Shown piece after piece: positions 45,822 to 54,891 of a stretch of DNA of 64,000 nt. The translations under genes were made by a program, and so were the position numbers. Position 1 is the first letter of the stretch; each line of letters begins with the position of its first letter. The notes under the pieces were generated by a model that ran no database searches, was not told where the DNA came from, and saw only the letters and a program-made list of their open reading frames with translations. The DNA is from G965204755 sp965243415 (GTDB lineage Bacteria > Acidobacteriota > Vicinamibacteria > Marinacidobacterales > Marinacidobacteraceae), in the NCBI GenBank assembly GCA_965243415.1, contig OZ251549.1:248001-312000 (forward strand). Reading direction: 5' to 3'.

Positions 45822-48800
45822 TCAGCGCTGCCGCCGGGAGGTCCCCGACGAAGAAGGGGAAGAAGGCCCTGACGGCGAAGGAGCCTCCCCGCCGGCGTTC
45901 CCGTCGTCGGTGGCCGTCGTCCCGCCCAGGCCTTCGAGGAACCCGTGCCGTCCCTCCGGGCCGATCCGGCGGGTGTTGTACTCGGCCCGCCAGGCGGCCA
46001 GTTCCGGGGAATCCGGGTACTCCTCCTCCGGGTAGGGGTACCGGCTCATCCCGTGGAAGGGGAGCGGGGCGACGGTGTGCGGGCGGGCCGAATTCAGGTC
46101 CATGTCCTTGCCGAACCCGTCGGCGAAGACGAAGAACTCGCGCCGGGCGCCCCGGGCCGGCGGCGGAACCGCGGCGGCGTCGAACCGCAGTCGGATCTCG
46201 TCGCCGTGGTGGGTGATGACATAGCGGTCGTCTGTCTCGGTCAGGAGCGGGAGGACTTCCCCGTACCGGGTGTACCCGCCTTCGTGGGCGCCCCAGACAT
46301 CGGACGACTGCCGGCGCTCGTAGCGGTACTCGGTCGGGGGCCGGCCGCCGGGACGGTGCGGCTCGGGGTACCCGGCGAAGCGGAGGTCGGCGGACGAAGG
46401 CGCCAACTCGTACCGGCGCAGGTCGGCGTCCTCCGCGATCTCGGCGAGTTCGATCCGGTCCCAGTAGATCCGCATGTTCGTGCGCAGGCGCAGGGTGGCC
46501 TCGCTCGGGATCTCCTCCTCCCCGAGGGGAACCACCATCGTCTTCGGCAGCCCGGCGGGGAAACCCATGGAGCCGACCAGTTCGCGGAAGCGGTCCCCGT
46601 CCCGGATCTCGAGCACCGGCGGCGTCACCGAGACCCCCGCCTGCGCGGCCGCCAGGTTGGAACTGGAATCGGCGTAGTCCACCCAGCCGTGGAGCAGCAG
46701 CGCGTGCCGGACCCCCGGCCGGATCCCCTCGAAGCGGAGTTCCAGGTGATGGGGCTCCGCGTAGCCCTTGAACGGCAGCAGGGCGAAGTCGTCCACGGTC
46801 TCCCGGTCCACCTGCCGCAGGCGGTCGGTCACTTCGCGCGAACCGCCGCTCTCACCGGAGGAACGGGCGTGGACCGGCGCCCTCCGGTGGCGGACCGGGA
46901 TCAGGCCCGGAGCCGGGTACGGCGGCCCCGGCATCAGCCGCTCGTCCGGGAAGACCTCCACTCCCTCGGGGGCGTCGGTGATCCAGAGGGCGGCCCGGTC
47001 GTAGAAGATGACCTCTTCGAGTTGGTTGAGCCAGCGCAACTCGTAGGCGCCGTCCCGGGGAACCGGCGCGAACGACTCCAGTTTCACCACTTCGGTGGTG
47101 TCCGGGGTGTTGAACACTCCCGGCGCCAGCAGATTCCCGAGCGCGCTGCCGCCGAGGAAGTCGGTGGCGAAGCGGATGCGCTCCCCGTCCCAGGCGTAGA
47201 GGACCGGGCAGGAAGTCCCCTTGCGGTTCAGTTCCTCGACGGACGCCAACTCGGCCGCCGGCAGGTCGAGTTCGATCTGCTTCACGCCCCCCGGCCAGAG
47301 GAAGCGGACATAGTCGGCGGCGGCCGCCCCGCCCAACCCGAAGTGGAGCGGCAGGTCGTCCTGGGAGAGGTAGCCGGTGGTGGAGCGGATCTCCCGGCGC
47401 TGGGACACCGGGCCGACCCGCACCTCGACCTTGGCGCCGATCCCGTCCAGGTTGCTGCGGAGCCCCCGGGCGCGCACCGCCATCCAGCCGGCGCCGCCCG
47501 GCCCTTCGTTCTCGAAGGCGAGCAGGCGGCCGGCGGTCGTCCCGGCGACCGCGTCGAGGTCGCCGTCCCCGTCCACATCGGCGAGCGCCAGCGCCCGCGC
47601 CTCCTCGCCCTCCTCGAGCCCGGCCCCGAAGGCGGCAGCGCGGACGAAACCCTGCGGAGTGTTCTCGTAGAGGGCCAGCGCCGCCCCCGGTTCGTTCACC
47701 ACCAGGAGCAGGTCGAGGTCCCGGTCGAGGTCGGCGTCGAGGAAGGAGAGGCCGTAGCGGGCGCCGGGGACGCCGGCGCGCAGCAGGAAGGGCGAGCCGA
47801 GGTCCGGCGCGAAACCGGAGCCGGCCGGCCCCCGGAACAGGAGGTTCAGCGCCCCTCCCTCCGCCGTCAGGGCCAGGTCGAAACTGCCGTCCCGGTCGAA
47901 GTCCCCGGAAGCGGCGCCCCGCATCCGGGAAGCGGTCTCGACCCCCCACTCCCGGGCGGATTCGGTGAAGGTGCCCACCCGGTCGTTCGAGAAGACCTGC
48001 ACCGGGTCGCCGTCGTTCACGACGAGGAAGTCCACATCCCGGTCGTCGTCCCAGTCCGAGAAGAGCGCGCCCAGGCTGCGGCGGGCGCCCCCGGCGGTGC
48101 GGGTCTCGGCGGCGACCTCGGTGAAACTCCCGTTGCCGTCGTTCCGGTAGAGCCGGTTCGGCGCCCCGGGGATCCCCTCGGGCACCGCCGCCGCGCCGCC
48201 GCCGGGCGGGAGCGCGGCCGGCGCGTAGTTCGCCGCGTAGAGGTCGAGGTCGCCGTCGTGGTCGAAGTCGGCGAAGGTGGCGCCCACCGTGACCGCCCCG
48301 CCTTCGACCCCGCCTTCGACCCCGGCGTCGGTCGCCCGGACGAAGACCGGCGCCCCCCCCGCCCCGTCCCGCTCCTGCAGCAGGAGGGCGTTCGGGCCGC
48401 TCGCGGCGACATAGAGATCGGGGTCGCCGTCCCGGTCCGCATCCCCGATGGTGAGGCTGACCGCGCCCGGAACCTCGATCCCGGGCCAGGACTCGAAGAC
48501 GCCGCCGGCGTTGCGGAACAGGTGCACCCGCCCCTCGCGGACGAAGGCCAGGTCGGGCCGGGCGTCGCCGTCGAGGTCGCGGAAGGCGACGCCGGAACCG
48601 AGGCGCGGCAGCAGGTGCGCCGCCGCCCACTCGGGGGAGTACTCGGAGGGGGAGACCGTCTCCGGCAGCGGCGACCGTCCCCTCGGGGGAAGCGCGAGGC
48701 CCCAGGCTGCGGTCCGGTCGGTGAAGGTCACCGCGCCGGTGGGCGACGGCTCCCCCGGGGCCGGCTGCAGCGGCGGCGGGCGCTCTTCGAGGGCTTCGGC

Positions 48801-49487
48801 GTAGGGGCCGAGTTCCGTGTACTGCAGGCCGGCGCTCACCCCTTCGCCGGAGAAACTCTCCCGGAGACGCTGGAACTCCTCGAGTTCCCGGCGTCCCTCC
48901 TCCCGCCGCCCGGCGCGGACGAGCACATTCCCCAGGCTGAATCGCGCCGACTCGTGCTCCGGCTGCAGCCGGAGGGCGCGGCGCAGGGCGGACTCGGCCT
49001 CCTCCAGCCGCCCGGCGGCGGCGTAGGCGGCGCCCAGGTAGTACTGGGTCATGGAGTCGTCGGGGACGATCTCCGCCACCCGGCGGAACGCCGCCAGCGC
49101 CGCTTCGGTGTCCCCTTCCAGTTTCTCGATCAGGCCCAGGTTGTAGAAGGCGTGGGGCCCCTCCGGATCGAGCGCCCGGGCCCGCTCGAAACTGGCGCGG
49201 GCTTCGTCGAATCGGCGTTCGTTGAACCGGGCGATCCCGAGGTTCACCTGCCCGGCCACCGAGTCCGGCAGGAGTTCCACGACCCGCTCGAACTCCGCGG
49301 CGGCGTCGGCGAACCGGAACTGTTCGAGGAGCGCCACTCCCCGGCTCATCCGGGTGGCCGCCTCGTCGGGGAGAAGGAGAGGCGAAGGGGAAGAGAGCCC
49401 GGCGAAGGCGGCCGCCGCGACCGAAACCCCGAGGGCAGCCGCGAAGAACCGGGCGGGGCGCCGGGATCCGCCGCTTCCGAGGGCCAT
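45822..49487 (-). CDS. TPR / FG-GAP (VCBS) / ASPIC-UnbV exported protein
   Basis: A 1221-residue secreted protein. Order: signal-like segment (about 15-33), four to five TPRs (about 42-220), then an integrin-like beta-propeller of FG-GAP/VCBS repeats with Ca-binding DxDxDG loops (FRDLDGDARPDL, DADRDGDPDLY, DFDHDGDLDLY, DVDGDGDLDA), then an ASPIC/UnbV domain (NLDGIGAKVEVRVG, STTGYLSQDDLPLHFGLG, VRFLWPGG) and a long C-terminal region of about 480 residues. CRTAC1-like proteins with this layout are common in Acidobacteriota and Planctomycetes and are thought to bind extracellular ligands. No enzyme motif. A CATAAT box lies 10 nt upstream. Confidence 0.88.
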   Translation of the reverse strand: MALGSGGSRRPARFFAAALGVSVAAAAFAGLSSPSPLLLPDEAATRMSRGVALLEQFRFADAAAEFERVVELLPDSVAGQVNLGIARFNERRFDEARASFERARALDPEGPHAFYNLGLIEKLEGDTEAALAAFRRVAEIVPDDSMTQYYLGAAYAAAGRLEEAESALRRALRLQPEHESARFSLGNVLVRAGRREEGRRELEEFQRLRESFSGEGVSAGLQYTELGPYAEALEERPPPLQPAPGEPSPTGAVTFTDRTAAWGLALPPRGRSPLPETVSPSEYSPEWAAAHLLPRLGSGVAFRDLDGDARPDLAFVREGRVHLFRNAGGVFESWPGIEVPGAVSLTIGDADRDGDPDLYVAASGPNALLLQERDGAGGAPVFVRATDAGVEGGVEGGAVTVGATFADFDHDGDLDLYAANYAPAALPPGGGAAAVPEGIPGAPNRLYRNDGNGSFTEVAAETRTAGGARRSLGALFSDWDDDRDVDFLVVNDGDPVQVFSNDRVGTFTESAREWGVETASRMRGAASGDFDRDGSFDLALTAEGGALNLLFRGPAGSGFAPDLGSPFLLRAGVPGARYGLSFLDADLDRDLDLLLVVNEPGAALALYENTPQGFVRAAAFGAGLEEGEEARALALADVDGDGDLDAVAGTTAGRLLAFENEGPGGAGWMAVRARGLRSNLDGIGAKVEVRVGPVSQRREIRSTTGYLSQDDLPLHFGLGGAAAADYVRFLWPGGVKQIELDLPAAELASVEELNRKGTSCPVLYAWDGERIRFATDFLGGSALGNLLAPGVFNTPDTTEVVKLESFAPVPRDGAYELRWLNQLEEVIFYDRAALWITDAPEGVEVFPDERLMPGPPYPAPGLIPVRHRRAPVHARSSGESGGSREVTDRLRQVDRETVDDFALLPFKGYAEPHHLELRFEGIRPGVRHALLLHGWVDYADSSSNLAAAQAGVSVTPPVLEIRDGDRFRELVGSMGFPAGLPKTMVVPLGEEEIPSEATLRLRTNMRIYWDRIELAEIAEDADLRRYELAPSSADLRFAGYPEPHRPGGRPPTEYRYERRQSSDVWGAHEGGYTRYGEVLPLLTETDDRYVITHHGDEIRLRFDAAAVPPPARGARREFFVFADGFGKDMDLNSARPHTVAPLPFHGMSRYPYPEEEYPDSPELAAWRAEYNTRRIGPEGRHGFLEGLGGTTATDDGNAGGEAPSPSGPSSPSSSGTSRRQR

Positions 49488-49497
49488 GGCGGCGGTG

Positions 49498-49503
49498 ATT
49501 ATG
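49498..49503 (-). promoter_or_regulatory. -10-like box CATAAT before the TPR/UnbV gene
   Basis: CATAAT (5 of 6 to TATAAT) on the minus strand ends 10 nt before the ATG at 49487, again leaving room only for a leaderless or near-leaderless transcript. Confidence 0.45.
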
Positions 49504-49657
49504 ACGAACCGGGGGCCGGTCTCCGGCGGGGGTCCGGGCGCGACCGGAAGTCGAGTCGGAGGGCCGGGCGGCGCCTCCGGAACCCGCGGCGCCCGGTCGT
49601 TCCGGGGTCGGCACCCCGCGCCGACCGGCCCCGCCGGGCCGACAATACCCGCCGCCG

Positions 49658-51718
49658 ATGATCCAACTGGTCGAGACTTCGAAAGCCTACGGGGAGCAGG
49701 TGCTGCTCGACCGGGTGCGCTGGCGGATCGGCGCCGGCGAGCGGATCGGGCTGGTCGGCCCCAACGGCTCCGGCAAGACCACCGTCCTGCGGATCCTCGC
49801 CGGGGAAACCGGCCCGGACGAGGGCGAAGTGGTCCGGGCGCGCTCCTGCCGGGTCGGCTACCTGCCCCAGGACGGGCTCCGCCTCGCCGGCCGCACCGTC
49901 TCCGAAGAGGTGAAGACCGCGTTCGCCGACCTGCTGGCGCAGCGGCGCGCCCAGGAAGCCCTGGCCGAGCGGCTGGCGGAGACGCCGGCGGAACCGGGAC
50001 TCCTGGAGCGGTACGGCGAACTCGAGGAGGAATGGCGTCGCCGCGGCGGCTACGAACTCGACGCCCGGGTGGGGGAAGTCCTCTCCGGGCTCGGGTTCTC
50101 CCGGGAGGACCGGGACCGGCCGGTCGAGGAGTTCTCCCAGGGCTGGCAGATGCGGATCGGACTGGCGCGGCTCCTCATCGAGGCCAACGACCTCATCCTG
50201 CTCGACGAGCCGACGAACTACCTCGACCTCGAGGCCCGGAACTGGCTGCTGGAATTCCTGGCGCAGCATCGGGGAGGGCTGGTGCTGGTGGCGCACGACC
50301 GCTTCTTCCTGGACTCGGTGGTGACCGGGATCACCGAGGTCGGCTCCGGCCGGCTGAGCCGGTATCCGGGCACCTACAGCGCCTACGAAACGAGGCGCGC
50401 GGCGGAGATCGCCGACCTGCGGAAACGGGCCGCCGAACAGGAGGCGGAGATCGAGCGCCACGAGCGGTTCATCAGCCGGTTCCGCTACCAGGCGAGCCGC
50501 GCCCGGCAGGTGCAGAGCCGGGTGAAGTTGCTGGAGCGGATGGAACGCGTCCCGGCGCCGCCGGCGCCGCGGCGGGTGCGGCTCTCCCTGCCCCGGCCGC
50601 CGCGCTCGGGCCGGGTCCTGCTCACGCTCTCCGGGATCGCCAAGCGGTTCGGCGCGGTCCGGGTCTTCGAGAACCTGGACCTCACGGTGGAACGGGGGGA
50701 ACGACTGGCGCTCGTCGGGCCGAACGGCGCCGGCAAGTCCACCCTGATCCGCCTGCTCGCCGGCGCCGAACCGCCGGACGCCGGCGCGAGGGAACCCGGG
50801 CACGGCGTCCGGATCGCCTGGTACGGCCCCGACCGGCACGACCTGGATCCGGAGCGGACCGTCCGGCAGACGATGAGCGACGCCGCTCCCCTCGACCTGC
50901 TGCCGGAGATCCGCAACATCCTCGGCGCGTTCCTCTTCTCCGGGGACGCGGTGGAGAAGCGGACCGCGGTCCTCTCCGGCGGGGAGCGCAGCCGGCTGGC
51001 GCTGGCCCGGATGTTCCTCCGGCCGGCGAACCTGCTGCTCCTCGACGAGCCCACCAACCATCTCGACCTCGACGCCAAAGCGGCTCTCCTGGAAGCGCTG
51101 AAGGAGTTCCGGGGAACGGTGGTGTTCGTGGCGCACGACCGGCACTTCATGGACGCGGTGGCCACCCGGGTGGCGGTCATCGGGAACGGCGGCGCCGCGG
51201 TGTACTGGGGCAACTACTCCGACTGGCTCGCCCGCCGGGAGCATCTCGCCCGCCCGGAAGAACCGCCGGCGCCCGATCCCCGACCGGCTTCCCGCCGGAC
51301 TCCCGGGACGGCGCCGCCCGCGCCGGCCGTCGTCCGACCTCCGCGGCCGGGGAACGGGGAACGCCGCAGCCGGCGCAGCGGCAAGAACCGGAGGCGAGCC
51401 CTGGAGCGGCGCTGGCGGGCGCTCTTCGACGAGATCGCGGACGCCGAAGCGGCCATCGGGAGTCTCGAGGCGCGGATGGCCGCTCCCGACTTCTGGGCCG
51501 ATCGCGAGGGGTCGGACCGCGTCGCCGCCACCCACCGGGATCTCCAGTCCCGGCTGCCGGCGCTCTACGAGGAACTCGCCCGGGCGGACGCGGCCCTCGC
51601 CGGCGCCGGGGCCGGCGCGCGCCCCGCCGCCGGACTCGATCCGACCCCCGATCCCCCGGCGGCGGAGGGTTCGAGTTCCCCTCCCGGACCGATGGCGGAC
51701 CGGTTCCCGAAGCCGTAG
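49658..51718 (+). CDS. ABC-F ATPase (Uup/EttA-like)
   Basis: 686 residues with two ABC cassettes in one chain and no membrane domain: Walker A GPNGSGKT and GPNGAGKS, signatures FSQGWQMR and LSGGERSR, Walker B LLDEPTN in both. The linker between cassettes is helical and basic (RFISRFRYQASRARQVQSRV), as in translation factors that bind the ribosomal E site. A C-terminal charged helical extension (about 590-640) resembles the Uup coiled coil. The last ~60 codons lie in a segment that recurs twice, decayed, downstream and is antisense to a selenoprotein-gene 3' end. A GACAAT box (49641-49646) is 11 nt before the ATG. Confidence 0.9.
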   Translation: MIQLVETSKAYGEQVLLDRVRWRIGAGERIGLVGPNGSGKTTVLRILAGETGPDEGEVVRARSCRVGYLPQDGLRLAGRTVSEEVKTAFADLLAQRRAQEALAERLAETPAEPGLLERYGELEEEWRRRGGYELDARVGEVLSGLGFSREDRDRPVEEFSQGWQMRIGLARLLIEANDLILLDEPTNYLDLEARNWLLEFLAQHRGGLVLVAHDRFFLDSVVTGITEVGSGRLSRYPGTYSAYETRRAAEIADLRKRAAEQEAEIERHERFISRFRYQASRARQVQSRVKLLERMERVPAPPAPRRVRLSLPRPPRSGRVLLTLSGIAKRFGAVRVFENLDLTVERGERLALVGPNGAGKSTLIRLLAGAEPPDAGAREPGHGVRIAWYGPDRHDLDPERTVRQTMSDAAPLDLLPEIRNILGAFLFSGDAVEKRTAVLSGGERSRLALARMFLRPANLLLLDEPTNHLDLDAKAALLEALKEFRGTVVFVAHDRHFMDAVATRVAVIGNGGAAVYWGNYSDWLARREHLARPEEPPAPDPRPASRRTPGTAPPAPAVVRPPRPGNGERRSRRSGKNRRRALERRWRALFDEIADAEAAIGSLEARMAAPDFWADREGSDRVAATHRDLQSRLPALYEELARADAALAGAGAGARPAAGLDPTPDPPAAEGSSSPPGPMADRFPKP

Positions 51719-52412
51719 CCGGACATCACCGCGCCCGGCGGCGGGGAGGTCCCGGACGGAGCGCCCGGCGGCCCGACGGCGAGAGTCGTCGAAGAGCGCT
51801 CCCGAGCGCGGATGACCGGGCCGATGACCGCTCCCGACTTCCGGGCCGGCCGGTGAGGATCGGGGAAGGATCGGGTCCGCGTCGCCGTGACGCACCGGGA
51901 TCTGCCGCCCCGGCTGCCGGCGCCCCGCGAAGATCTCGCTCGGGCCAACGCCGCACTCGCCGGCCCGGGGGGCCGGCGGCGTTCCCGGCGCCGCGCTCGA
52001 TCCGCCCCGAGAGGCCCCGGCGGTGGAGGGTTCGCGGTCCGCTCCCGCACCGGCGACCAACCGGTTCCGGAAGCAGCAGGCGCCGGAGGCTGCCGCGCCG
52101 GCGGCGGTCGAGACCTGGGAGCCCGGCGCGGCCGCAGGGGGTCGTCGCGGAGCATCCCCTCGCGCCGACCGCTGCTCCCGACCTCAGGGCCCGACCGGTA
52201 AGGATCGGGCCGCGCCGCGGCGGCGCCTCGGGATCTGCGATTCCGGCTGCCGGTGCTCTACGAGGAACTCGCCCGGGCCGGCGCCGCGCTCGCCGGCGCC
52301 GGGTCGGGCGTCTCCCCCGGCGGCGGACTCGATCCCTCCCCCGATTCCCCGGCGGCGGAGGGTTCGAGGGCCACTCCCAGACCGCTGGCCAACCGGTTCA
52401 CGAAGCAGTAGT
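51481..52412. repeat. Three degenerate direct copies of a ~240-bp segment
   Basis: Copy 1 (51481-51718) is the 3' end of the ABC-F gene, copy 2 (about 51827-52080) is decayed and non-coding, and copy 3 (about 52168-52412) is the antisense of the 3' end of the selenoprotein gene. Shared landmarks in order are GCTCCCGACTT or a variant, CACCGGGATCT, CGGCTGCCGG, CTCGCYCGGGC, GGCGGAGGGTTCG and RACCGGTTC. Because the copy-3 antisense encodes a conserved protein end (FVNRLASGLGVALE), that copy is probably the ancestor. The 51719-52257 stretch between the two genes holds no intact gene. Confidence 0.75.
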
Positions 52413-52971
52413 AGGACGCCACCGCGCAGGCGTCGTGGAGGTCACGGTCGGAGAGCCCGGCGCGGCGCAGCGGCAGCAGGGCGTCCTCCGTCAGCGAGGC
52501 CGGCCGGCGGGCGAGGCGGAGGGAGTAGTCGACGAGCGCCCGCGGGCGGGCCGGCAGCGGCGCCGTATCCGGGTCGCGGACGAGGGCCGCGACCGTCTGC
52601 GGATCCCGGGTCAGCCGAAGGAGACCCCTCCGGTGGTGCTCGATTCAATAGTGGCAGTCGTTCGCGACGGACACCGCGACGGCGATCATCTCCCGTTCGG
52701 CGCGGCTCAGCCCGGACTCCCCGCGCATGAGGTGTTCGTACAGCGCGAGGTGGTGCTCCAGCGCCACCGGGTTCGGACTTCCCGCGACGACGATGTGGTC
52801 CACCAGCCCGTCCGGCCGGCGGTGGCGCCGGTAGAGACGCCCGAGGAGGCCGGAACCGGCTTCCGGAGCACCGGGCGCCACGGTCTCGATCCAGGCAGGC
52901 CGGCCGGCCGTCTTCCCGACCGTCTTGCCGGCCGTCTTGCCCGCTGTCCTCCCGGCATTCTCGGGGGTCAT
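52258..52971 (-). CDS. Peroxidase-related AhpD/CMD-family selenoprotein (UGA = Sec109)
   Basis: A 237-residue protein if the in-frame TGA at 52645-52647 is read as selenocysteine. Before it: WIETVAPG, NPVALEHHLALYEHLM, LSRAEREMIAVAVSVANDCHY. After it: IEHHRRGL, LVDYSLRLARRPASLTEDAL, LRRAGLSDRDLHDACAVASYYC and FVNRLASGLGVALE, then TAG. Both halves match the peroxidase-related carboxymuconolactone-decarboxylase/AhpD family, whose active site is CxYCxxHH. Here the second Cys codon is TGA, giving CHYU-IEHH. A hairpin suitable as bSECIS follows (52615-52633). The ATG at 52971 begins a Thr/Gly/Lys-rich repeat (GRTAGKTAGKTVGKTAG) before the conserved domain. Expected activity is thiol/selenol-dependent peroxide reduction. 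Alternative: a pseudogene with a nonsense Cys codon, unlikely given the intact downstream frame. Confidence 0.85.
52615..52633 (-). promoter_or_regulatory. Candidate bSECIS hairpin
   Basis: On the mRNA strand CCGGAGG pairs with CCUUCGG (seven pairs including one G-U) around the loop GGUCU. The loop starts 18 nt after the UGA and its first two bases are G, which fits the bacterial SECIS rules (loop about 16-37 nt from the UGA, a G among the first two loop bases). Located inside the coding sequence as expected for bacteria. Confidence 0.75.
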
Positions 52972-53042
52972 CTTCCGAGCGCGCCCTCCCCGGTTCTCCG
53001 TGGTTCTCCCCGGTCCTTCATCGCTCCCCGCCGCCGCGCCAC

Positions 53043-53048
53043 TAGGAT
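53043..53048 (+). promoter_or_regulatory. -10-like box TAGGAT before rnhA
   Basis: TAGGAT ends 13 nt before the ATG at 53062, in the 90-bp divergent gap with the selenoprotein gene. Confidence 0.4.
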
Positions 53049-53061
53049 ACCCACGCCGCCG

Positions 53062-53598
53062 ATGTTCCAAGTCGCCTGCGACGGCTCCTGTCTCGAGAAT
53101 CCGGGCCCGGGCGGATGGGCGGTCATCGTCACCGATCCTTCCGGCAAGGAGACCATCCGCAGCGGCGGGGAACACCACACCACCAACAACCGGATGGAGT
53201 TGACGGCGGCGATCGAGGCGCTGGCGTCGCTGCCTCCGAAGAGTCGGGGGATCGTCGCCTGCGACAGCCGCTATGTGGTGAGCGGGCTCCGCTCCTGGCT
53301 CCCCGCCTGGAAGCGCCGGGGGTGGAAGACCGCCGGCGGGAAACCGGTGAAGAACCGGGATCTGTGGCAGCGGCTGGAGGCGGCCGCCGAAGCCCAACCG
53401 GGGGTGAGCTTCCAGTGGGTGCCGGCCCACTCCGGTCATTTCGCCAACGAGAAGGCCGACGGCGCCGCTTTCGCGGAGGCGGAAGCCCGCCGCGGCGACG
53501 CGGACGGGGAGCCGCCGGCCGGGAGAGGCGCCGCGGCGGACGCCGGACCGGCCCGGACCCGAACCGCCGCCGCCGGCCGCCGCCGGCCCCGGGGCTGA
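53062..53598 (+). CDS. rnhA: Ribonuclease HI
   Basis: 178 residues. The RNase H catalytic carboxylates are present: Asp in ACDGSCLENPGPGGW, Glu in NNRMELTAAIEAL, Asp in ACDSRYVV, and the late HSGHFANEKADGAA with His and Asp. It degrades RNA in RNA-DNA hybrids. A low-complexity Ala/Arg/Gly tail of about 35 residues extends past the usual end. It is divergent from the selenoprotein gene. Confidence 0.95.
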   Translation: MFQVACDGSCLENPGPGGWAVIVTDPSGKETIRSGGEHHTTNNRMELTAAIEALASLPPKSRGIVACDSRYVVSGLRSWLPAWKRRGWKTAGGKPVKNRDLWQRLEAAAEAQPGVSFQWVPAHSGHFANEKADGAAFAEAEARRGDADGEPPAGRGAAADAGPARTRTAAAGRRRPRG

Positions 53599-53792
53599 CC
53601 GCCGTGGAGCGGACCCCGGAGGCCGGCCGACGGGAAGCGCCCCCGCCGGCCGGCCACCGGCCGCCGTCCGCCTCCGCTGCTTTCCCGACCGCTCCGGCGG
53701 TGCTCCGCCCCGGACGACGCTCGAGGGTCCGGCGGCGGGCGCCGGCGACCGCCTCCCGCGCGCCCGGGCGGCGCGTCGGGCCCGGCGGCGGA

Positions 53793-53798
53793 TAGACT
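53793..53798 (+). promoter_or_regulatory. -10-like box TAGACT before the PhzF gene
   Basis: TAGACT ends 12 nt before the GTG at 53811; same hexamer as at 41025. The upstream 190 bp is extremely GC-rich and holds no gene. Confidence 0.45.
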
Positions 53799-53810
53799 CG
53801 GTTCCTGTCC

Positions 53811-54758
53811 GTGCGCCGCTACCGCTTCCTGCAGGCGGATGTCTTCACCGATCGGGTCTTCACCGGGAACCCGCTCGCCATCTTCCCGGAGGCCGAGGGG
53901 CTCTCCGGCGAGGAGATGCAGCGGATCGCGGCGGAGATGAACCTCTCGGAGACGGCCTTCGTGCTGCCTCCCACCGATGTCCGGGCCCTGCTGCGGCTCC
54001 GCATCTTCACCCCGACGACGGAACTGCCGCTCGCCGGCCACCCGGTGGTGGGGACCGTCTTCGTCCTCGCCGCGCGCGGCGAGTTCGATCTCGACACGGC
54101 CCTGGAGCGGGTCGGCGACGGGGTGCATCGGATCCACCAGGAATGCGGCGCCGGGGTGCTGCCGGTGGACCTCCGGGTGCGCGGCGGACAGGTCGAGCAG
54201 GTGGTGATGACCCAGGCGCCGCCGCGTTTTTTCGGCGAGTGCGCCGACCGGGCGGCGCTCGCGGCCTGTCTGGGCGCCGGCGCCGACGAGGTGCTGCCGG
54301 GGGAAGCCCCGGCGCAGGTCGTCTCCACGGCGCTCCCGCAACTCATGGTGCCGGTCCGCTCCCTCCGAACCATGGAACGCATCGAACTCGACCCGGCGGC
54401 GGCGCGCTCGCTGCTGAACCGCGAGGAGATCGGATCCGACTGCCTGATGGTCTTCTCGACGGAGTGCGTGAACCGCGAGAGCGCCGCCCACGCCCGGATG
54501 TTCGCCCCGGGGCTCGGGGTGGGAGAGGATCCGGCCACCGGGAGCGCCGCCGGAGCGCTCGGCGCCTGGCTCGTGCGCTACCGCCAGGTCCCGGTCGACG
54601 ACGGCGCGCCGGTGCGGCTGACCATCGAGCAGGGGTACGAGATGGGCCGGCCGAGCACCATCTCGGTCGAGGTGGAACACGAAGCCGGGACGCCCACCCT
54701 GGTGCGCGTCGGAGGCCAGGCCGTGGAAGTGGCCGAAGGCTCGCTGCAGATCCCGTAG
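53811..54758 (+). CDS. PhzF-family isomerase/epimerase-like protein
   Basis: A 315-residue two-domain protein of the PhzF/diaminopimelate-epimerase fold. Family motifs: FTGNPLAIFP, the catalytic Glu in MNLSETAFVLP, LPLAGHPVVGT, and the late GVGEDPATGSAAG. PhzF enzymes isomerise small carboxylic substrates, but most members outside phenazine clusters have unknown substrates, and no phenazine genes are here. The GTG at 53811 is the start, directly behind a -10-like box. Confidence 0.9.
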   Translation: MRRYRFLQADVFTDRVFTGNPLAIFPEAEGLSGEEMQRIAAEMNLSETAFVLPPTDVRALLRLRIFTPTTELPLAGHPVVGTVFVLAARGEFDLDTALERVGDGVHRIHQECGAGVLPVDLRVRGGQVEQVVMTQAPPRFFGECADRAALAACLGAGADEVLPGEAPAQVVSTALPQLMVPVRSLRTMERIELDPAAARSLLNREEIGSDCLMVFSTECVNRESAAHARMFAPGLGVGEDPATGSAAGALGAWLVRYRQVPVDDGAPVRLTIEQGYEMGRPSTISVEVEHEAGTPTLVRVGGQAVEVAEGSLQIP

Positions 54759-54891
54759 GAGCCGCCGCCCGGCATCCTTTTGCTCCGGGGGGTGCCCCCT
54801 GGCGGCGCCGGTCCCGGGGCCGGAGGTTCCCTCCTCCCGAGGGCGAACGACGAAGGGGAGTCCGCCGGCCGGGGGTGGGCGCCGGAGGGGC

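Noticed and set aside
52645..53439. A 264-codon minus-strand gene ending at the TGA at 52645
   Set aside because: Its upstream third is antisense to rnhA, and its true C-terminal half lies beyond the TGA. The gene is better described as starting at 52971 and reading through the TGA.
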